Positions 35,376 to 44,530 are shown, counted from the first letter of the stretch. The stretch: DNA of 64,000 nucleotides from Teredinibacter haidensis (GCF_014211975.1 NZ_CP060084.1:1426001-1490000); one strand, 5' to 3'. Translations and numbers: made by a program. Notes: generated from the letters alone by a model not told the origin.

Positions 35376-36539
35376 TTAAGAACAAAAAACACAAAAGGCC
35401 AAAAGGCCAAAAGGCCAAAAGCATATTTTTGGAATGATATTATCTTTGTACAAAATAATATTCTGAAAAATTTTAGGCCTTATCGAAAACAAATAGGTGT
35501 TAATGGTTGAGCAGACCAATAGGAAATACATTAAAATATAAAAATATTCTAGGTAGACAACACTCGAACCCGAAAATTGTTCGCGCAATTGTATATGGGC
35601 TATCATGACCACAAAAAACAACGCCGAACACATACCTAAAAAACCAGTGGCATTAAAACCGAGTAAAACATTGTGATTTGGGCTGTCGGTTATCGTTAGT
35701 AGTGCAGCAAACAATAGCACCGAAACCAAGAAAAGATGTAGCATATAAATGATGAAGGCATTATCAAATCGTCGTTTTACGACAAAGTTATAATATAGCT
35801 CGGGGAAGTTTTTCTGGCCCATGTAGTTGCTAATACTAAAATTGGTATCATAACCAGAGGGTTTGTAATCAAAATAGGTGTTTTCGCGTATCCATGCACC
35901 AAGCACAATTTTCTGTTCAATGCCGAAAATCGCATCAACCTCTGTAGATTTATAGGCCGAAAAATCCGGCGACAATATTACATTATCTGAAAACTCTTTC
36001 GGCCAGAAACGAACCCAAACGGTCTTATGGTCGAACGGATACTTCGTGTAATTAAAACCTTGCTTCAGCGTTGACTCGAAATACCATCCAATCACTTCGT
36101 GGCCAAATCTACACGCCAAGCCCGCGTCGGTGGGGCAGCTTTCTTTACGGTAAGCAAAATTCAATACACTATCGCTAGCCGTATACACCTGTTCCGGTAA
36201 AATAAACCCTGGAACCAAATCGTCATCAGCTGTATTTTGGTAGGTTTCAATCGGAAAATGTTGCCATATATAACCACTAATATTCACTTCGCTCGAATTA
36301 AAAAACTTAAGCGATTGAATAAAAATACCGGTTTTAATACGTTTAGTTTCGGCCAGATTAATATCATTACCGTAATGCGCTACCAGGTATTCTTCTGCCG
36401 AAACTTCGCTAACCAATTGGCCGCGGCTATCAATCACGTAAGTGTCCATTTTTAGCGACAACGCTACCAGCACGCATCCCAGTGCGAGAGTGATCGCGAT
36501 AGACAATGTCCATAGCTTTAACTTGGTCAAAATGCACAT
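35376..36539 (-). CDS. Membrane protein with YPFD ectodomain and C-terminal helices (pLGIC-like?)
   Basis: 387 aa. An N-terminal hydrophobic segment (~8-30) is followed by a ~220-residue extracytoplasmic region containing FNYTKYPFDHKTVWVRFWP near residue 165. Next come three clear membrane helices (~257-278, ~290-313, ~326-347) and a weaker fourth at the very end. The sequence before the first helix (LYYNFVVKRRFDNAFIIYML) and the YPFD motif recall prokaryotic pentameric ligand-gated channels such as GLIC. DUF4436-type proteins also carry a PFD motif, so the link is tentative. The last codons run through an 8-bp tandem repeat. Confidence 0.7.
   Translation of the reverse strand: MCILTKLKLWTLSIAITLALGCVLVALSLKMDTYVIDSRGQLVSEVSAEEYLVAHYGNDINLAETKRIKTGIFIQSLKFFNSSEVNISGYIWQHFPIETYQNTADDDLVPGFILPEQVYTASDSVLNFAYRKESCPTDAGLACRFGHEVIGWYFESTLKQGFNYTKYPFDHKTVWVRFWPKEFSDNVILSPDFSAYKSTEVDAIFGIEQKIVLGAWIRENTYFDYKPSGYDTNFSISNYMGQKNFPELYYNFVVKRRFDNAFIIYMLHLFLVSVLLFAALLTITDSPNHNVLLGFNATGFLGMCSALFFVVMIAHIQLREQFSGSSVVYLEYFYILMYFLLVCSTINTYLFSIRPKIFQNIILYKDNIIPKICFWPFGLLAFCVFCS
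35393..35421. repeat. 8-bp tandem repeat (AAAAGGCC, three and a half copies)
   Basis: Three full AAAAGGCC units and a partial fourth lie inside the 3' end of the membrane protein gene. Because 8 is not a multiple of 3, gain or loss of a unit would change the C-terminal residues and the stop. Confidence 0.9.
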
Positions 36540-37149
36540 CCTTATTTTTTAGGAGGCCGTTACTTTATTGAGCCGGACGCATACCCCTTAAGAGTGAACA
36601 CGGCATGATCCCCTACAATCATCATGCATACTGAGCGATCAGCCCGTCGCCCTAAACAATAATTATCCTTCGCTATAGGTTAGTTTCGGTTGAGGCTGGC
36701 CTTTTCGAAAATGAATTTTAGTTACAACCTTATAACCAAGCATAAATATCGAAATAGAAGGTATAAAAATTAGGCGCGCAATGGGGCTAACGGTAGAAAA
36801 CCACAATAAAAACTAAATACGCCTGGCTTGTGTTTCGGCTTTGTTAAAATGCTAATCGAAACCGTTGCCATCCCTCGTCGGTATCTTTCGTTATAGCACT
36901 TTACTGTCCTGTACTGGCCTATTTTTATGAACGCACTCAATTTAGATCGGCCCTCCAAAAAAGTTGCCTATAGCAACGGAAGAAAGGCGTGGGCAGAACA
37001 ATTCTGTCGAGATATGGGGCGGTGTTGGGTAAAATATTAATAGTATGAATGTCCAATTTTTTTTCCGATTAACCTAAAAGACATATCGCTCTACTTTTAT
37101 TCTCTTTCGCCTTCTCTACTAGTACATACATATCTCAAGATTTTTTAAT
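36540..37149. other. ~610 bp without a supported gene
   Basis: One 62-codon minus-strand ORF (36958-36770) has no ribosome site or recognisable features. I see no tRNA, repeat array or clear terminator here. The region separates the membrane protein gene from the candidate injection-system cargo. Confidence 0.5.
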
Positions 37150-37995
37150 TTACTCGATATTTACATGAACATTGATTTTAATTTGGCCGAACTTACATAT
37201 TAGATTGCCCTGAACTGTACGAGTATCTAATGTATCCCCTACATTTCCCTTCCCTTGTTCAGCCTTGTCCTGCGGAGAAAAGCTATGGAAATTTGATATA
37301 GTATCATAGCTGTCAATACCGTCCCACTCATGCTTGGCTGAATAAAACTCGTCTGAGGAGAATTTCCCGCCCACACCTGCGTTGATGTTAGCCCCACCTA
37401 CATATGTAGCATGTGCGATACTGAACGCCGAAAGGGCAAGTTCATCGCTGATATTTTCACGTATTCCTTCAAAATCGTCCTTCACATTATCTCGACGCTC
37501 TTTTTTACGTTTTGCATCAAGGATTTCCTGCTTCTCACTAAATATCAGCTGTTCACCCGAATCAATTCCCCCTTTGTCATAATCCTGGGCGTGTTCTACT
37601 GCCAAATCTTTCAGCAATTGAGGAAGCTTCCCCCACTCCAAATCAATATTAGATGCATATGCAGTCATTAACCTGATGGCTTCCCCCTCATTTTCTGCAA
37701 GCCATATTCCTCTTCTTTTTTTCTTAGGTTGAACGATATTTTTTCTGGAAGTTGACAGATTAATCTTTCCCATGCGCTGGGTGGAAAAAGAGCTTACTTT
37801 CACATCTTTGATTGCTCCAACACCATTAAGTTTTTGATTGGTTTCGACAGCTCCTTGTAGTTTCCTTTGGGTATTAGCCCCCAAGCGGTTATCTGAAAAC
37901 CCTAAACCTTGCTTCGAATTACTTTTTTCCTGAGTTACTATATTGGCATCAGACCTATTTTTGTTGACTTTTGGTTTATCCGCTTGTTCATACAT
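37150..37995 (-). CDS. Candidate eCIS cargo/effector, unknown C-terminal domain
   Basis: 281 aa, soluble, Lys-rich. Residues ~30-50 read GLGFSDNRLGANTQRKLQGA. This fits a pattern (D-N-R then Q-R-K-L-Q) that I recall at the N-terminus of proteins encoded near extracellular contractile injection systems. The nearby DUF4157 protein has a related FKDNRGLSQPIKQLQG. The middle (~95-190) is helical with E-L-A-L-SAFSIAHATYVGG, and the C-terminus is beta-like. I recognise no toxin fold. The gene lies 0.4 kb after the recombinase that ends the injection-system cluster. Payload status is an inference. Confidence 0.65.
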   Translation of the reverse strand: MYEQADKPKVNKNRSDANIVTQEKSNSKQGLGFSDNRLGANTQRKLQGAVETNQKLNGVGAIKDVKVSSFSTQRMGKINLSTSRKNIVQPKKKRRGIWLAENEGEAIRLMTAYASNIDLEWGKLPQLLKDLAVEHAQDYDKGGIDSGEQLIFSEKQEILDAKRKKERRDNVKDDFEGIRENISDELALSAFSIAHATYVGGANINAGVGGKFSSDEFYSAKHEWDGIDSYDTISNFHSFSPQDKAEQGKGNVGDTLDTRTVQGNLICKFGQIKINVHVNIE

Positions 37996-38049
37996 ATCAT
38001 TAACCTTTTAAATATTTTTTCGATGTGATGGGCTTCTTAAACTGTACCT

Positions 38050-38400
38050 GCCCTGCGGTCTTCCGAGATCACTATCTTTCATGGCCAGGTAGAAAGTTCT
38101 ACAATATGATCGACATAACTCCCGACCCTGATCTTTAGCGTGGGATTTTCTGTATCCTCGCTCAGAAGTTGTGCCCTAATTACGGCTTCTTCTAATTATT
38201 CTCCACTCAGTTTTAACAAGCCCCACTAATCGTTGCCATTTCGTCGCTAATAATTAATTCTTTACTGTCCGAATCTTTTTAGTCAAGCTGCCTTCGTGAT
38301 TATTGATCATAGAAACTAGTTGCTGATAACAAGCCCGGAACGTCCAGAGTGGAATTTATTTGGGCTATCTCTTTATCAACACTGACCCTTTAACAAACAC
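38050..38400 (-). pseudogene. Probable decayed gene between recombinase and cargo gene
   Basis: Minus-strand frames contain protein-like blocks separated by stops and frame changes, such as KELIISDEMATISGA near 38260-38215 and AVIRAQLLSEDTENPTLKI followed by RVGSYVDHIVELSTWP (38195-38080). No family recognised. It may be a lost cargo or module gene. Confidence 0.35.
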
Positions 38401-38421
38401 CACAGCTGTTAAAAGACCACT

Positions 38422-39522
38422 CTAAACATCAATTTCATCCAGCGGCGACCGAAGTCCCGCAAACCCCTTCGTCGTCACATGTGTATAAATCTCCGTAGTT
38501 TTAGAGCTAGAATGCCCCAACAACGCCTGTATATAGCGAAGGTCCGTTCCCCTCTCTAAAAGATGGGTAGCGAACGAGTGCCGCAACGTGTGAAGCGTGG
38601 CTTTTTTTTGAATACCGGCCCCCTTCAACGCCCGATCAAAAATCTTCCGTAAGCTAGTCGCGGAATACCGACCACCTTCCGCCCCTTCAAAAAGAAACAC
38701 CTTAGGCCGATACTCTCTAAAATAATCCCGCAATAACACCAAACACTTTTCCGACAAAAGCGTCACCCGGTCTTTATTTCCCTTCGCCTCTCTCACCATA
38801 ATGCAATGGCGCTTAGAATCGATATCGCCAACGTTAAGTTCGATAAGCTCATTACGCCTTAGCCCCGCTGAATAGAGGCAGTAGAGCATGGCTTTGTGTT
38901 TTAAATTTTGAACTTGCGAAAACAGGAGGATCACTTCTTCTTCGCTGAATACAACGGGTAGCTTTTTCTTTCTGCGCGGTGCCGTTACGGCTAATTCACT
39001 CAGCTCTCGATTAAGTACGGCTTTGTAAAATAGTTTAAGTGCATTAATGGTTTGTCGTTGGTAGGCACCCGAACATTGTCGCTGGTCGATTAAATACAGC
39101 ATGTATTCACGAACTTGCTGATCACTAATGTGTTCTGGGGGAACCTGTTTGAAATAGGCAAGAAACTTCCCTAGCACGCTGGCATAGGTTTTTTGCGTAT
39201 TCTCGCTATAGCGTTTTAGCCGCATCTGCTGGTAAAACCCTTCGGGAATAGGAGAGATTGGCGTGTTATGAGGAATTGTCGGCTTGTGAGGTTTTTGCCC
39301 AGTATCCACATGTTGAAAATGCGCTAAGGCACTGAATTTTTTTCGTAGATACTCCATGTGATTTTCGTAATAGGGAATATGCCATAACCCCAGCGCTTCA
39401 CTCCAACACCAGCCGGTAATATTCTGAAACTGCATGGCTAAGTTGGGGTTGTTCTTTAGGCCAAAGGCTAGCCGTGTTTCACCCGATACGCCTATTTTTT
39501 TTAAATATACGACAGTTTTCAT
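38422..39522 (-). CDS. Tyrosine recombinase (XerC/D-like) under a LexA box
   Basis: About 366 aa from the ATG at 39522. I prefer it to 39609 because the extra 29 residues look non-coding and contain a LexA box, and because GGGTGG lies five bases upstream of 39522. The catalytic domain has AGLRRNEL (Arg), KGNKDR (Lys), HTLRHSFATH (His, Arg), LGHSSSKTTEIYTHV (His, Tyr). An N-terminal SAM-like core-binding domain starts around MRLKRYSENTQKTYASVL. It lacks the extra helix that marks integron integrases. It lies at the 3' end of the injection-system cluster. Confidence 0.9.
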   Translation of the reverse strand: MKTVVYLKKIGVSGETRLAFGLKNNPNLAMQFQNITGWCWSEALGLWHIPYYENHMEYLRKKFSALAHFQHVDTGQKPHKPTIPHNTPISPIPEGFYQQMRLKRYSENTQKTYASVLGKFLAYFKQVPPEHISDQQVREYMLYLIDQRQCSGAYQRQTINALKLFYKAVLNRELSELAVTAPRRKKKLPVVFSEEEVILLFSQVQNLKHKAMLYCLYSAGLRRNELIELNVGDIDSKRHCIMVREAKGNKDRVTLLSEKCLVLLRDYFREYRPKVFLFEGAEGGRYSATSLRKIFDRALKGAGIQKKATLHTLRHSFATHLLERGTDLRYIQALLGHSSSKTTEIYTHVTTKGFAGLRSPLDEIDV

Positions 39523-39536
39523 CCATGCCACCCATA

Positions 39537-39556
39537 TACTGTATATATAAACAGCA
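39537..39556 (-). promoter_or_regulatory. LexA (SOS) box upstream of the recombinase
   Basis: The core CTGTATATATAAACAG matches the enterobacterial LexA consensus CTGT-N8-ACAG with its AT-rich centre. It lies 14 bp upstream of the chosen recombinase start. A -10-like TATACT (minus strand, 39565-39560) sits just upstream, so LexA would block early transcription. LexA sites differ between bacterial groups, but this form is the gammaproteobacterial one. Confidence 0.75.
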
Positions 39557-39605
39557 TTCAGTATAGCATTTGTTTTGTAGGGTTTTAAAGCCAGCGCAAA
39601 ACTGC

Positions 39606-40187
39606 TCATTGTTTTCCACCGCCTTCAACCATCTGCAAAGCCCTATCCCCCATAACCGTCGCCTCTGTCTCCAACCCCACATTATCATTCACCGGCAAGC
39701 CCCCCACTTCGGTAGTCGGTTGCACCCGGCCCTGCGCTTGCTGCACCACATGCCCCAGCTCGTGGGGCAAATGTTGTTCCTGCCCCGGTGCCACGTGAAT
39801 ATCGGTGCCTTGGGCATAGGCGTGCGCGCCCACTTCGGCGGGTTTGCTGGAGTTCTGGTGTACCTTGACGGCGTCTAGGCTTATGCCCGATAACTGTTCC
39901 ATACCCGTTTTTAGGGTGTCGGGTAGGCCGGTGGTATTCGGGTGTTGTTGCGCAACCGCTTCTGGCGAAGCGGCTTCAAACTTTCCCTGTAGGGGTTCCT
40001 CCTCTTCTAAATCCACTTTTTGCACGGGTTTGAATTGCCCCTGCATTAATTCCTCTTCTTCCAAACCCTGTAATTGTTTTATTGGCTGAGACAAGCCACG
40101 GTTATCTTTAAATTGTGCACTGGCTTCGGACGACCCCGCCCGCGTGTTTAGCGCCTGAGGTGTTTTGGGTAGAAATTCTTTGCTCAT
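39606..40187 (-). CDS. eCIS-associated DUF4157 protein (HExxH-like)
   Basis: 193 aa. The C-terminal half is a DUF4157 domain: LSGISLDAVKVHQNSSKPAE, then AHAYAQGTDIHVAPGQEQHL and PHELGHVVQQAQGRV, where HELGH forms the zinc-protease-like motif. The N-terminal half is acidic and has FKDNRGLSQPIKQLQG plus two similar EEE(E)LxQG(Q/K)F repeats (~43-52 and ~60-69). DUF4157 genes are frequent in eCIS loci and are thought to be cargo or processing factors. It is 24 bp after the GH18-like gene. Confidence 0.88.
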   Translation of the reverse strand: MSKEFLPKTPQALNTRAGSSEASAQFKDNRGLSQPIKQLQGLEEEELMQGQFKPVQKVDLEEEEPLQGKFEAASPEAVAQQHPNTTGLPDTLKTGMEQLSGISLDAVKVHQNSSKPAEVGAHAYAQGTDIHVAPGQEQHLPHELGHVVQQAQGRVQPTTEVGGLPVNDNVGLETEATVMGDRALQMVEGGGKQ

Positions 40188-40211
40188 AATAGAACGCTCC
40201 TGCTAGCATAA

Positions 40212-43106
40212 CTATTCAACGCGGTCGGATAACCGCAAAAAACTGCGATAAAGGGGAATGCCTAACATTGCCGCCACAAAAATAATCATCGTTATGTTTG
40301 CGTACGGTTGTAAATTTGGATCGCAACCAAAAATGATAAAGATGAATAACACCACACTCCAATTTAATAGGGCAAAATAAAGCCGATGGCTTTTAATATA
40401 GGTGCGTGACGGACAGTGGCTACGATAAAGGACAAAGATAATGGCGTTGGCCGCCAGTAATACCAATACAATGGGCAGTGTCCAGGCGCGATGAGGACAC
40501 ACATAGGCACACACCGACACATAGTGTGTGAGTGCGGGGCTGTGTAGCACGGCGCCAATACCGCCCAGCGCCGCCGTGTTAACATAATTATTTTCGCCAT
40601 TCTCAAACGCTAATTTAAGCGTATGGGAAAGTATTTGCATTTCTGTATTGGTGGGTTTTAATGAATGGTCTTCATTCTCTGTGGTTAACGGTAGGTTCCA
40701 AAATCCGATACCGCCAAAGTTGTATTTGAGGTAAGCAATGTCGTCCATAAATTGCCGATGGGCCGATGCATTTTCTTCACTAAGGTTTAAACGCCCAAGA
40801 ATAGGGATAATTTTTTCCTGGGAATCCACCCGGGCCTCACCTTTAAATTCATTTTCGATTTGCAGGCGGAGTTTTTTTTTGTTGATGCTGGTGCTTTCGT
40901 TAAGAAAAACTAAAATGTGGTTAACTTTGCTTTTATGTTCACTCTCTTTTAGTTGGGAAATGAGCGACGAAAGCGTTTGCGGTTCGCCTTTTTCGATATC
41001 CTCAACGCTACTCTTTAATACCCTGTCTTTATGGGTGTCCATAAACAGTGTTTGTAATTTAGCAAAGTAGCTGTTGTTATCCTCTACGCTGTCACCCACG
41101 CGGCTTTCTTCGTTATCTAAACCCTCTAGGCTCAACATTAAATTAATATCTAACCAGGGATGGCTCGCCATAGTCGATTCTTCGCGTATTTTTTCGTATA
41201 ACCGGGAAATATAGGTAATAATGAATGACGGGTCTGACGCGGCCCCATAATGATCAAAATATAAGGTTACCCCATTAATGCCTCCATATTTTTCAACGGA
41301 GTTCTGCATCGTTTTTAACTGCGCGTAGTGCTCTTCGGCATACACTTTTACTTGGTCTTGACTGGGCCAATTAGCCCAATTTGCCGTATACAGTACGATA
41401 TCCCGTTTAACGTTAAATTGTTTTAGGTGTTGCACAAAACGTTTTAGAAAACGTGGATTTTTCCAGTGCAATAAATCGTTGAGTTCGCCGTTGTCGTTAA
41501 TGGGTAAGGCAAAATAGGCCATTCGCGAAAATAGGCTGAAATTTAAGTAGCCGGGATTGGCTGGACTAACACCGATTTCTTCGTAAGCGCTTGACGCTAA
41601 CCAGTAGGGATAAAACCCATAGGTGGTGCCTTTAAGGGGTAAGGCACATTCCTGACATTCAGGGAGAACGCGAAGATGTATTTCGTTGAGGCTGCTGCTT
41701 AAAAACGGTTTTTCGGCGGCGGCGCTTACCGCGCTCACAACCGACTGAATATAATCGGTATAGGTTAAACAGTGTTGGGTCGCACACACGCGGCACTGGC
41801 TCTTATCTAGGGATAATAATAAGGCGAGGTCGTTTTCTGCTTTTTCCATTAGCGCACATTGCAGATCGGTAATGGCCTTTTCTGGGGGCGTCTCGCCGTT
41901 TTCGTTGGCCTCCTTTGCTTCGATAAACACGGTGAAGAGATCTTCTTGCAGGACGCAATCGAATTTTTCGGTGGTGTCGGTTTTATCATCGAGTGTATTC
42001 AACCCCGATTGTCGTAGCTGCATTAACATCGTGTCGATAGCATGGGAAAAAGCATAGGCATTGGGATACACAACCCCCACTAGCGCGGTGATGCAGTCGG
42101 TAATGGATTGATCCAACGACGGAAAACCCAATGCCAGAGTTGTTTCATCAACCGTTAGTTGATAACGGGTTGTTGTTAGGGTGTTGTCGTCTAGCAGCTG
42201 CATTATTTCGTTTAAACGTTCTTTGGTTGCATTTGCCTCTGCTGATGCTGTGGTTTGTTCGGGCGTATTCTGGGTGGCTACACAATGTTCAGACCCTTCT
42301 TCTGCCTCTGGGCATTCTGGGCCCTGCGGTGGGGCCACTACTTTGTCGGCCCCTAAGGCTTTCTCTAACGCATTTTTTAAAATGATTCGAAAATCCGTCG
42401 CGGGAAGTAATTGGTTGGTATACACCGTGAGACTCTCCGCCGAGAGGGGTTTACCGTCGCTTAACAGCGTTGTAATAAAGCCGCTTGAAATATAGTGATA
42501 GCGTTGGTCGGTAATCATCGGTTCTATTTTTTCGAGGTAGCTTTGTGTGAGTGGTTCACTAATGCCCTCTATTTCAGCCAGCTTTTGTTCCACGTAGGTT
42601 AAGGCGGCGTCGATTGTAATAAATTGGTTCTCTTGTTCGTTGATGGCGGTGGCTTCTAGTATTTCTCTCACCGAGGCGTTGAGGGTAAAGGTTTCTAGAT
42701 CGTCCGCTAAAAGCACATAGGGTTGCACTCCCGAATAATAGTGCGCGCGCGCGTTCGTGCTGGCCTGTTCCGTACAGTCACGCGTTTCTGACGGTATCGC
42801 CTCGCAGTTTGAGCCCGCACTGGCGGGTTCTTCCAAGGCTTTATTGATCCATTGACGGGTCACCGGGCCAATAACGCCATCGTTTAAGGTTTTGGTGTTT
42901 TCGAGCTTTTGCTTATAACAGCTATTTTTGGCAAGGCGAGGCTTGAGTCGCTCTTGAATCTGTTCGCCACTCACGGGCGCCATATCGGTACAGCGAGAAT
43001 CGGTTTGAGCGTTTTGTGCGAAAGCTGTATTCAACCACAACCCCATTGCCAGTGTTGTGTACACTAATGTGCGAAACGCATGGAAAGTTGTTAACACCGC
43101 GTTCAC
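40212..43106 (-). CDS. Secreted, membrane-anchored GH18-like protein of the eCIS locus
   Basis: 964 aa. A Sec signal peptide (~1-30, ending AFAQ) precedes a peptidoglycan-binding-like segment (~45-95, LNDGVIGPVTRQWI). A long helical region follows, then a GH18-like barrel from ~492 (TYGFYPYWLASSAYEEI, RDIVLYTANWANWP) to ~800. Three C-terminal membrane helices (~890-960) end the protein. The GH18 catalytic motif DGxDxDxE appears as NGVTLYFD, so both Asp are lost and Glu is Asp; it is probably not a chitinase. It may bind glycan and tether or release the particle at the envelope. It overlaps the ATPase gene by 4 bp. Confidence 0.8.
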   Translation of the reverse strand: MNAVLTTFHAFRTLVYTTLAMGLWLNTAFAQNAQTDSRCTDMAPVSGEQIQERLKPRLAKNSCYKQKLENTKTLNDGVIGPVTRQWINKALEEPASAGSNCEAIPSETRDCTEQASTNARAHYYSGVQPYVLLADDLETFTLNASVREILEATAINEQENQFITIDAALTYVEQKLAEIEGISEPLTQSYLEKIEPMITDQRYHYISSGFITTLLSDGKPLSAESLTVYTNQLLPATDFRIILKNALEKALGADKVVAPPQGPECPEAEEGSEHCVATQNTPEQTTASAEANATKERLNEIMQLLDDNTLTTTRYQLTVDETTLALGFPSLDQSITDCITALVGVVYPNAYAFSHAIDTMLMQLRQSGLNTLDDKTDTTEKFDCVLQEDLFTVFIEAKEANENGETPPEKAITDLQCALMEKAENDLALLLSLDKSQCRVCATQHCLTYTDYIQSVVSAVSAAAEKPFLSSSLNEIHLRVLPECQECALPLKGTTYGFYPYWLASSAYEEIGVSPANPGYLNFSLFSRMAYFALPINDNGELNDLLHWKNPRFLKRFVQHLKQFNVKRDIVLYTANWANWPSQDQVKVYAEEHYAQLKTMQNSVEKYGGINGVTLYFDHYGAASDPSFIITYISRLYEKIREESTMASHPWLDINLMLSLEGLDNEESRVGDSVEDNNSYFAKLQTLFMDTHKDRVLKSSVEDIEKGEPQTLSSLISQLKESEHKSKVNHILVFLNESTSINKKKLRLQIENEFKGEARVDSQEKIIPILGRLNLSEENASAHRQFMDDIAYLKYNFGGIGFWNLPLTTENEDHSLKPTNTEMQILSHTLKLAFENGENNYVNTAALGGIGAVLHSPALTHYVSVCAYVCPHRAWTLPIVLVLLAANAIIFVLYRSHCPSRTYIKSHRLYFALLNWSVVLFIFIIFGCDPNLQPYANITMIIFVAAMLGIPLYRSFLRLSDRVE

Positions 43107-44530
43107 CCCAATACCCTCCCCTGCTTTTTTTTCTCTTTGCTGATGCCTGTTTCCAGATCTTGCAGTAGCACTTTATTTCGCCCCTGATTCATCATGCGTA
43201 TGGCGGCAAACCGGACCACATTAATTATGGCGCCGCCGGTAATTTCGTGCTGTTTGGCCAGCTGTTTGAAATCGACAGATTCGTGTAAGCAGGTGGCATT
43301 GCAGAAGGCTTTTTGCCAAAGGAGAAAGCGTTGATTGACATCGGGCATAGGGAAGTAGGCGAGCGATTGAAAACGGCGTGAAAAGGCATCGTCGATATTT
43401 CCGCGTAAATTGGTGGCGAGAATAATAACGCCGGGAAACGTTTCGATACGCTGTAATAAATACGCCACTTCTTGGTTGGCATGGCGGTCATTCGATGAGG
43501 TGGTTTCGGTACGCTTACCAAACAGCGCATCGGCTTCGTCAAAAAAGAGTATCCAGTTGCGGTTTTCTGCTTGATTAAATATGGCCTCTAGATTCTTTTC
43601 GGTTTCACCAATGTATTTGGAGACCACCGACGATAAATCGATACGATAGACATCGGAACCCATAGCTTTGCCCAGTAAGCTGGCCGTGAGTGTTTTACCT
43701 GTGCCGGGTGGGCCATAAAATAGCGCGCGATAACCGGGTTGTATAGATTTATGTAAGCCCAGCTCGCGAATAATAACGTGCTGGTTAATTAACCAGGTAC
43801 GGAGGTGGTCGATTTCGTCGAGTGTTTTGGGGGGCAGTACCAGGTCGTCCCAATCCAGGTTGGTTTCTAATAATTTGGCCGGGAAATGCATGCTGAAATC
43901 GGGCTTTTGCGTTTCGCCGGTGGTAATGCGATGAAAATATTCGTGGGACAAGGTGATGGACGTGGTCAAATACGCCTCATCAAATTCACCCGTGTGGAAG
44001 CGCAATATTCCCGCTTTGGTAAAAAAGTGGTCGCGATCCAGCAACGAGAACACCTGCATGCGTTTTTCCAAATCTTCTCCTGCGATTAAAAACGCTGCCG
44101 TTTCGCCGGTGGGTAAAAACCCCCCGTGAGTTTTACCGCGCCAGCCCCCAAATTCCACGTAGGGGTGATCGATATGCGGGTCGCGTATTAATAGCAGGTT
44201 AAGAATTTGAGGGCGTAAATGAGGAATAGCAGCCAATATAAAAAGCAGCCGCTCTGCGTGCGACATACCAAACTGACGAACAATAGTGGCGTACTCTGAG
44301 GGGTCGTGGGCAATGTTGGGTACCGGAACGTCTTGCACAGAGGCGTATACGCATTCATTTTCAAAATAGAGGGCTAGGCGGGTTTCTAATAGTGAGGAGA
44401 ACCACTTGAATTCCCGTTCTAACGTGTGTGCATTGCGGGCCAGCGGCGAACAGGGAATGGATAACGGTTCCTTCGTTTTGCCGTACTGTTCCGGCGATAA
44501 ACGGATAAACGATGACGCATCTACGCGCAT
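43103..44530 (-). CDS. eCIS AAA+ ATPase (Afp15/Pvc15-like)
   Basis: 475 aa. The C-terminal AAA+ module has Walker A GPPGTGKT near residue 270, Walker B WILFFDEADALFGKR near 325, sensor ATNLRGNIDDAFSRRF and a lid domain. The N-terminal ~250 residues are the usual eCIS-type extension. Homologues are needed for particle assembly or cargo loading in Afp and PVC. It follows the tape-measure gene by 60 bp and overlaps the GH18-like gene as ATGA. Confidence 0.93.
   Translation of the reverse strand: MRVDASSFIRLSPEQYGKTKEPLSIPCSPLARNAHTLEREFKWFSSLLETRLALYFENECVYASVQDVPVPNIAHDPSEYATIVRQFGMSHAERLLFILAAIPHLRPQILNLLLIRDPHIDHPYVEFGGWRGKTHGGFLPTGETAAFLIAGEDLEKRMQVFSLLDRDHFFTKAGILRFHTGEFDEAYLTTSITLSHEYFHRITTGETQKPDFSMHFPAKLLETNLDWDDLVLPPKTLDEIDHLRTWLINQHVIIRELGLHKSIQPGYRALFYGPPGTGKTLTASLLGKAMGSDVYRIDLSSVVSKYIGETEKNLEAIFNQAENRNWILFFDEADALFGKRTETTSSNDRHANQEVAYLLQRIETFPGVIILATNLRGNIDDAFSRRFQSLAYFPMPDVNQRFLLWQKAFCNATCLHESVDFKQLAKQHEITGGAIINVVRFAAIRMMNQGRNKVLLQDLETGISKEKKKQGRVLG

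Noticed and set aside
38422..39522. Integron integrase reading of the recombinase
   Set aside because: LexA control is typical of integrons, but the protein lacks the IntI-specific extra helix region and I saw no attC-type array nearby.
39523..39609. Longer N-terminus of the recombinase from the ATG overlapping the DUF4157 stop
   Set aside because: The ATGA overlap is tempting, but this stretch contains the LexA box and -10-like hexamer and its translation looks non-coding.
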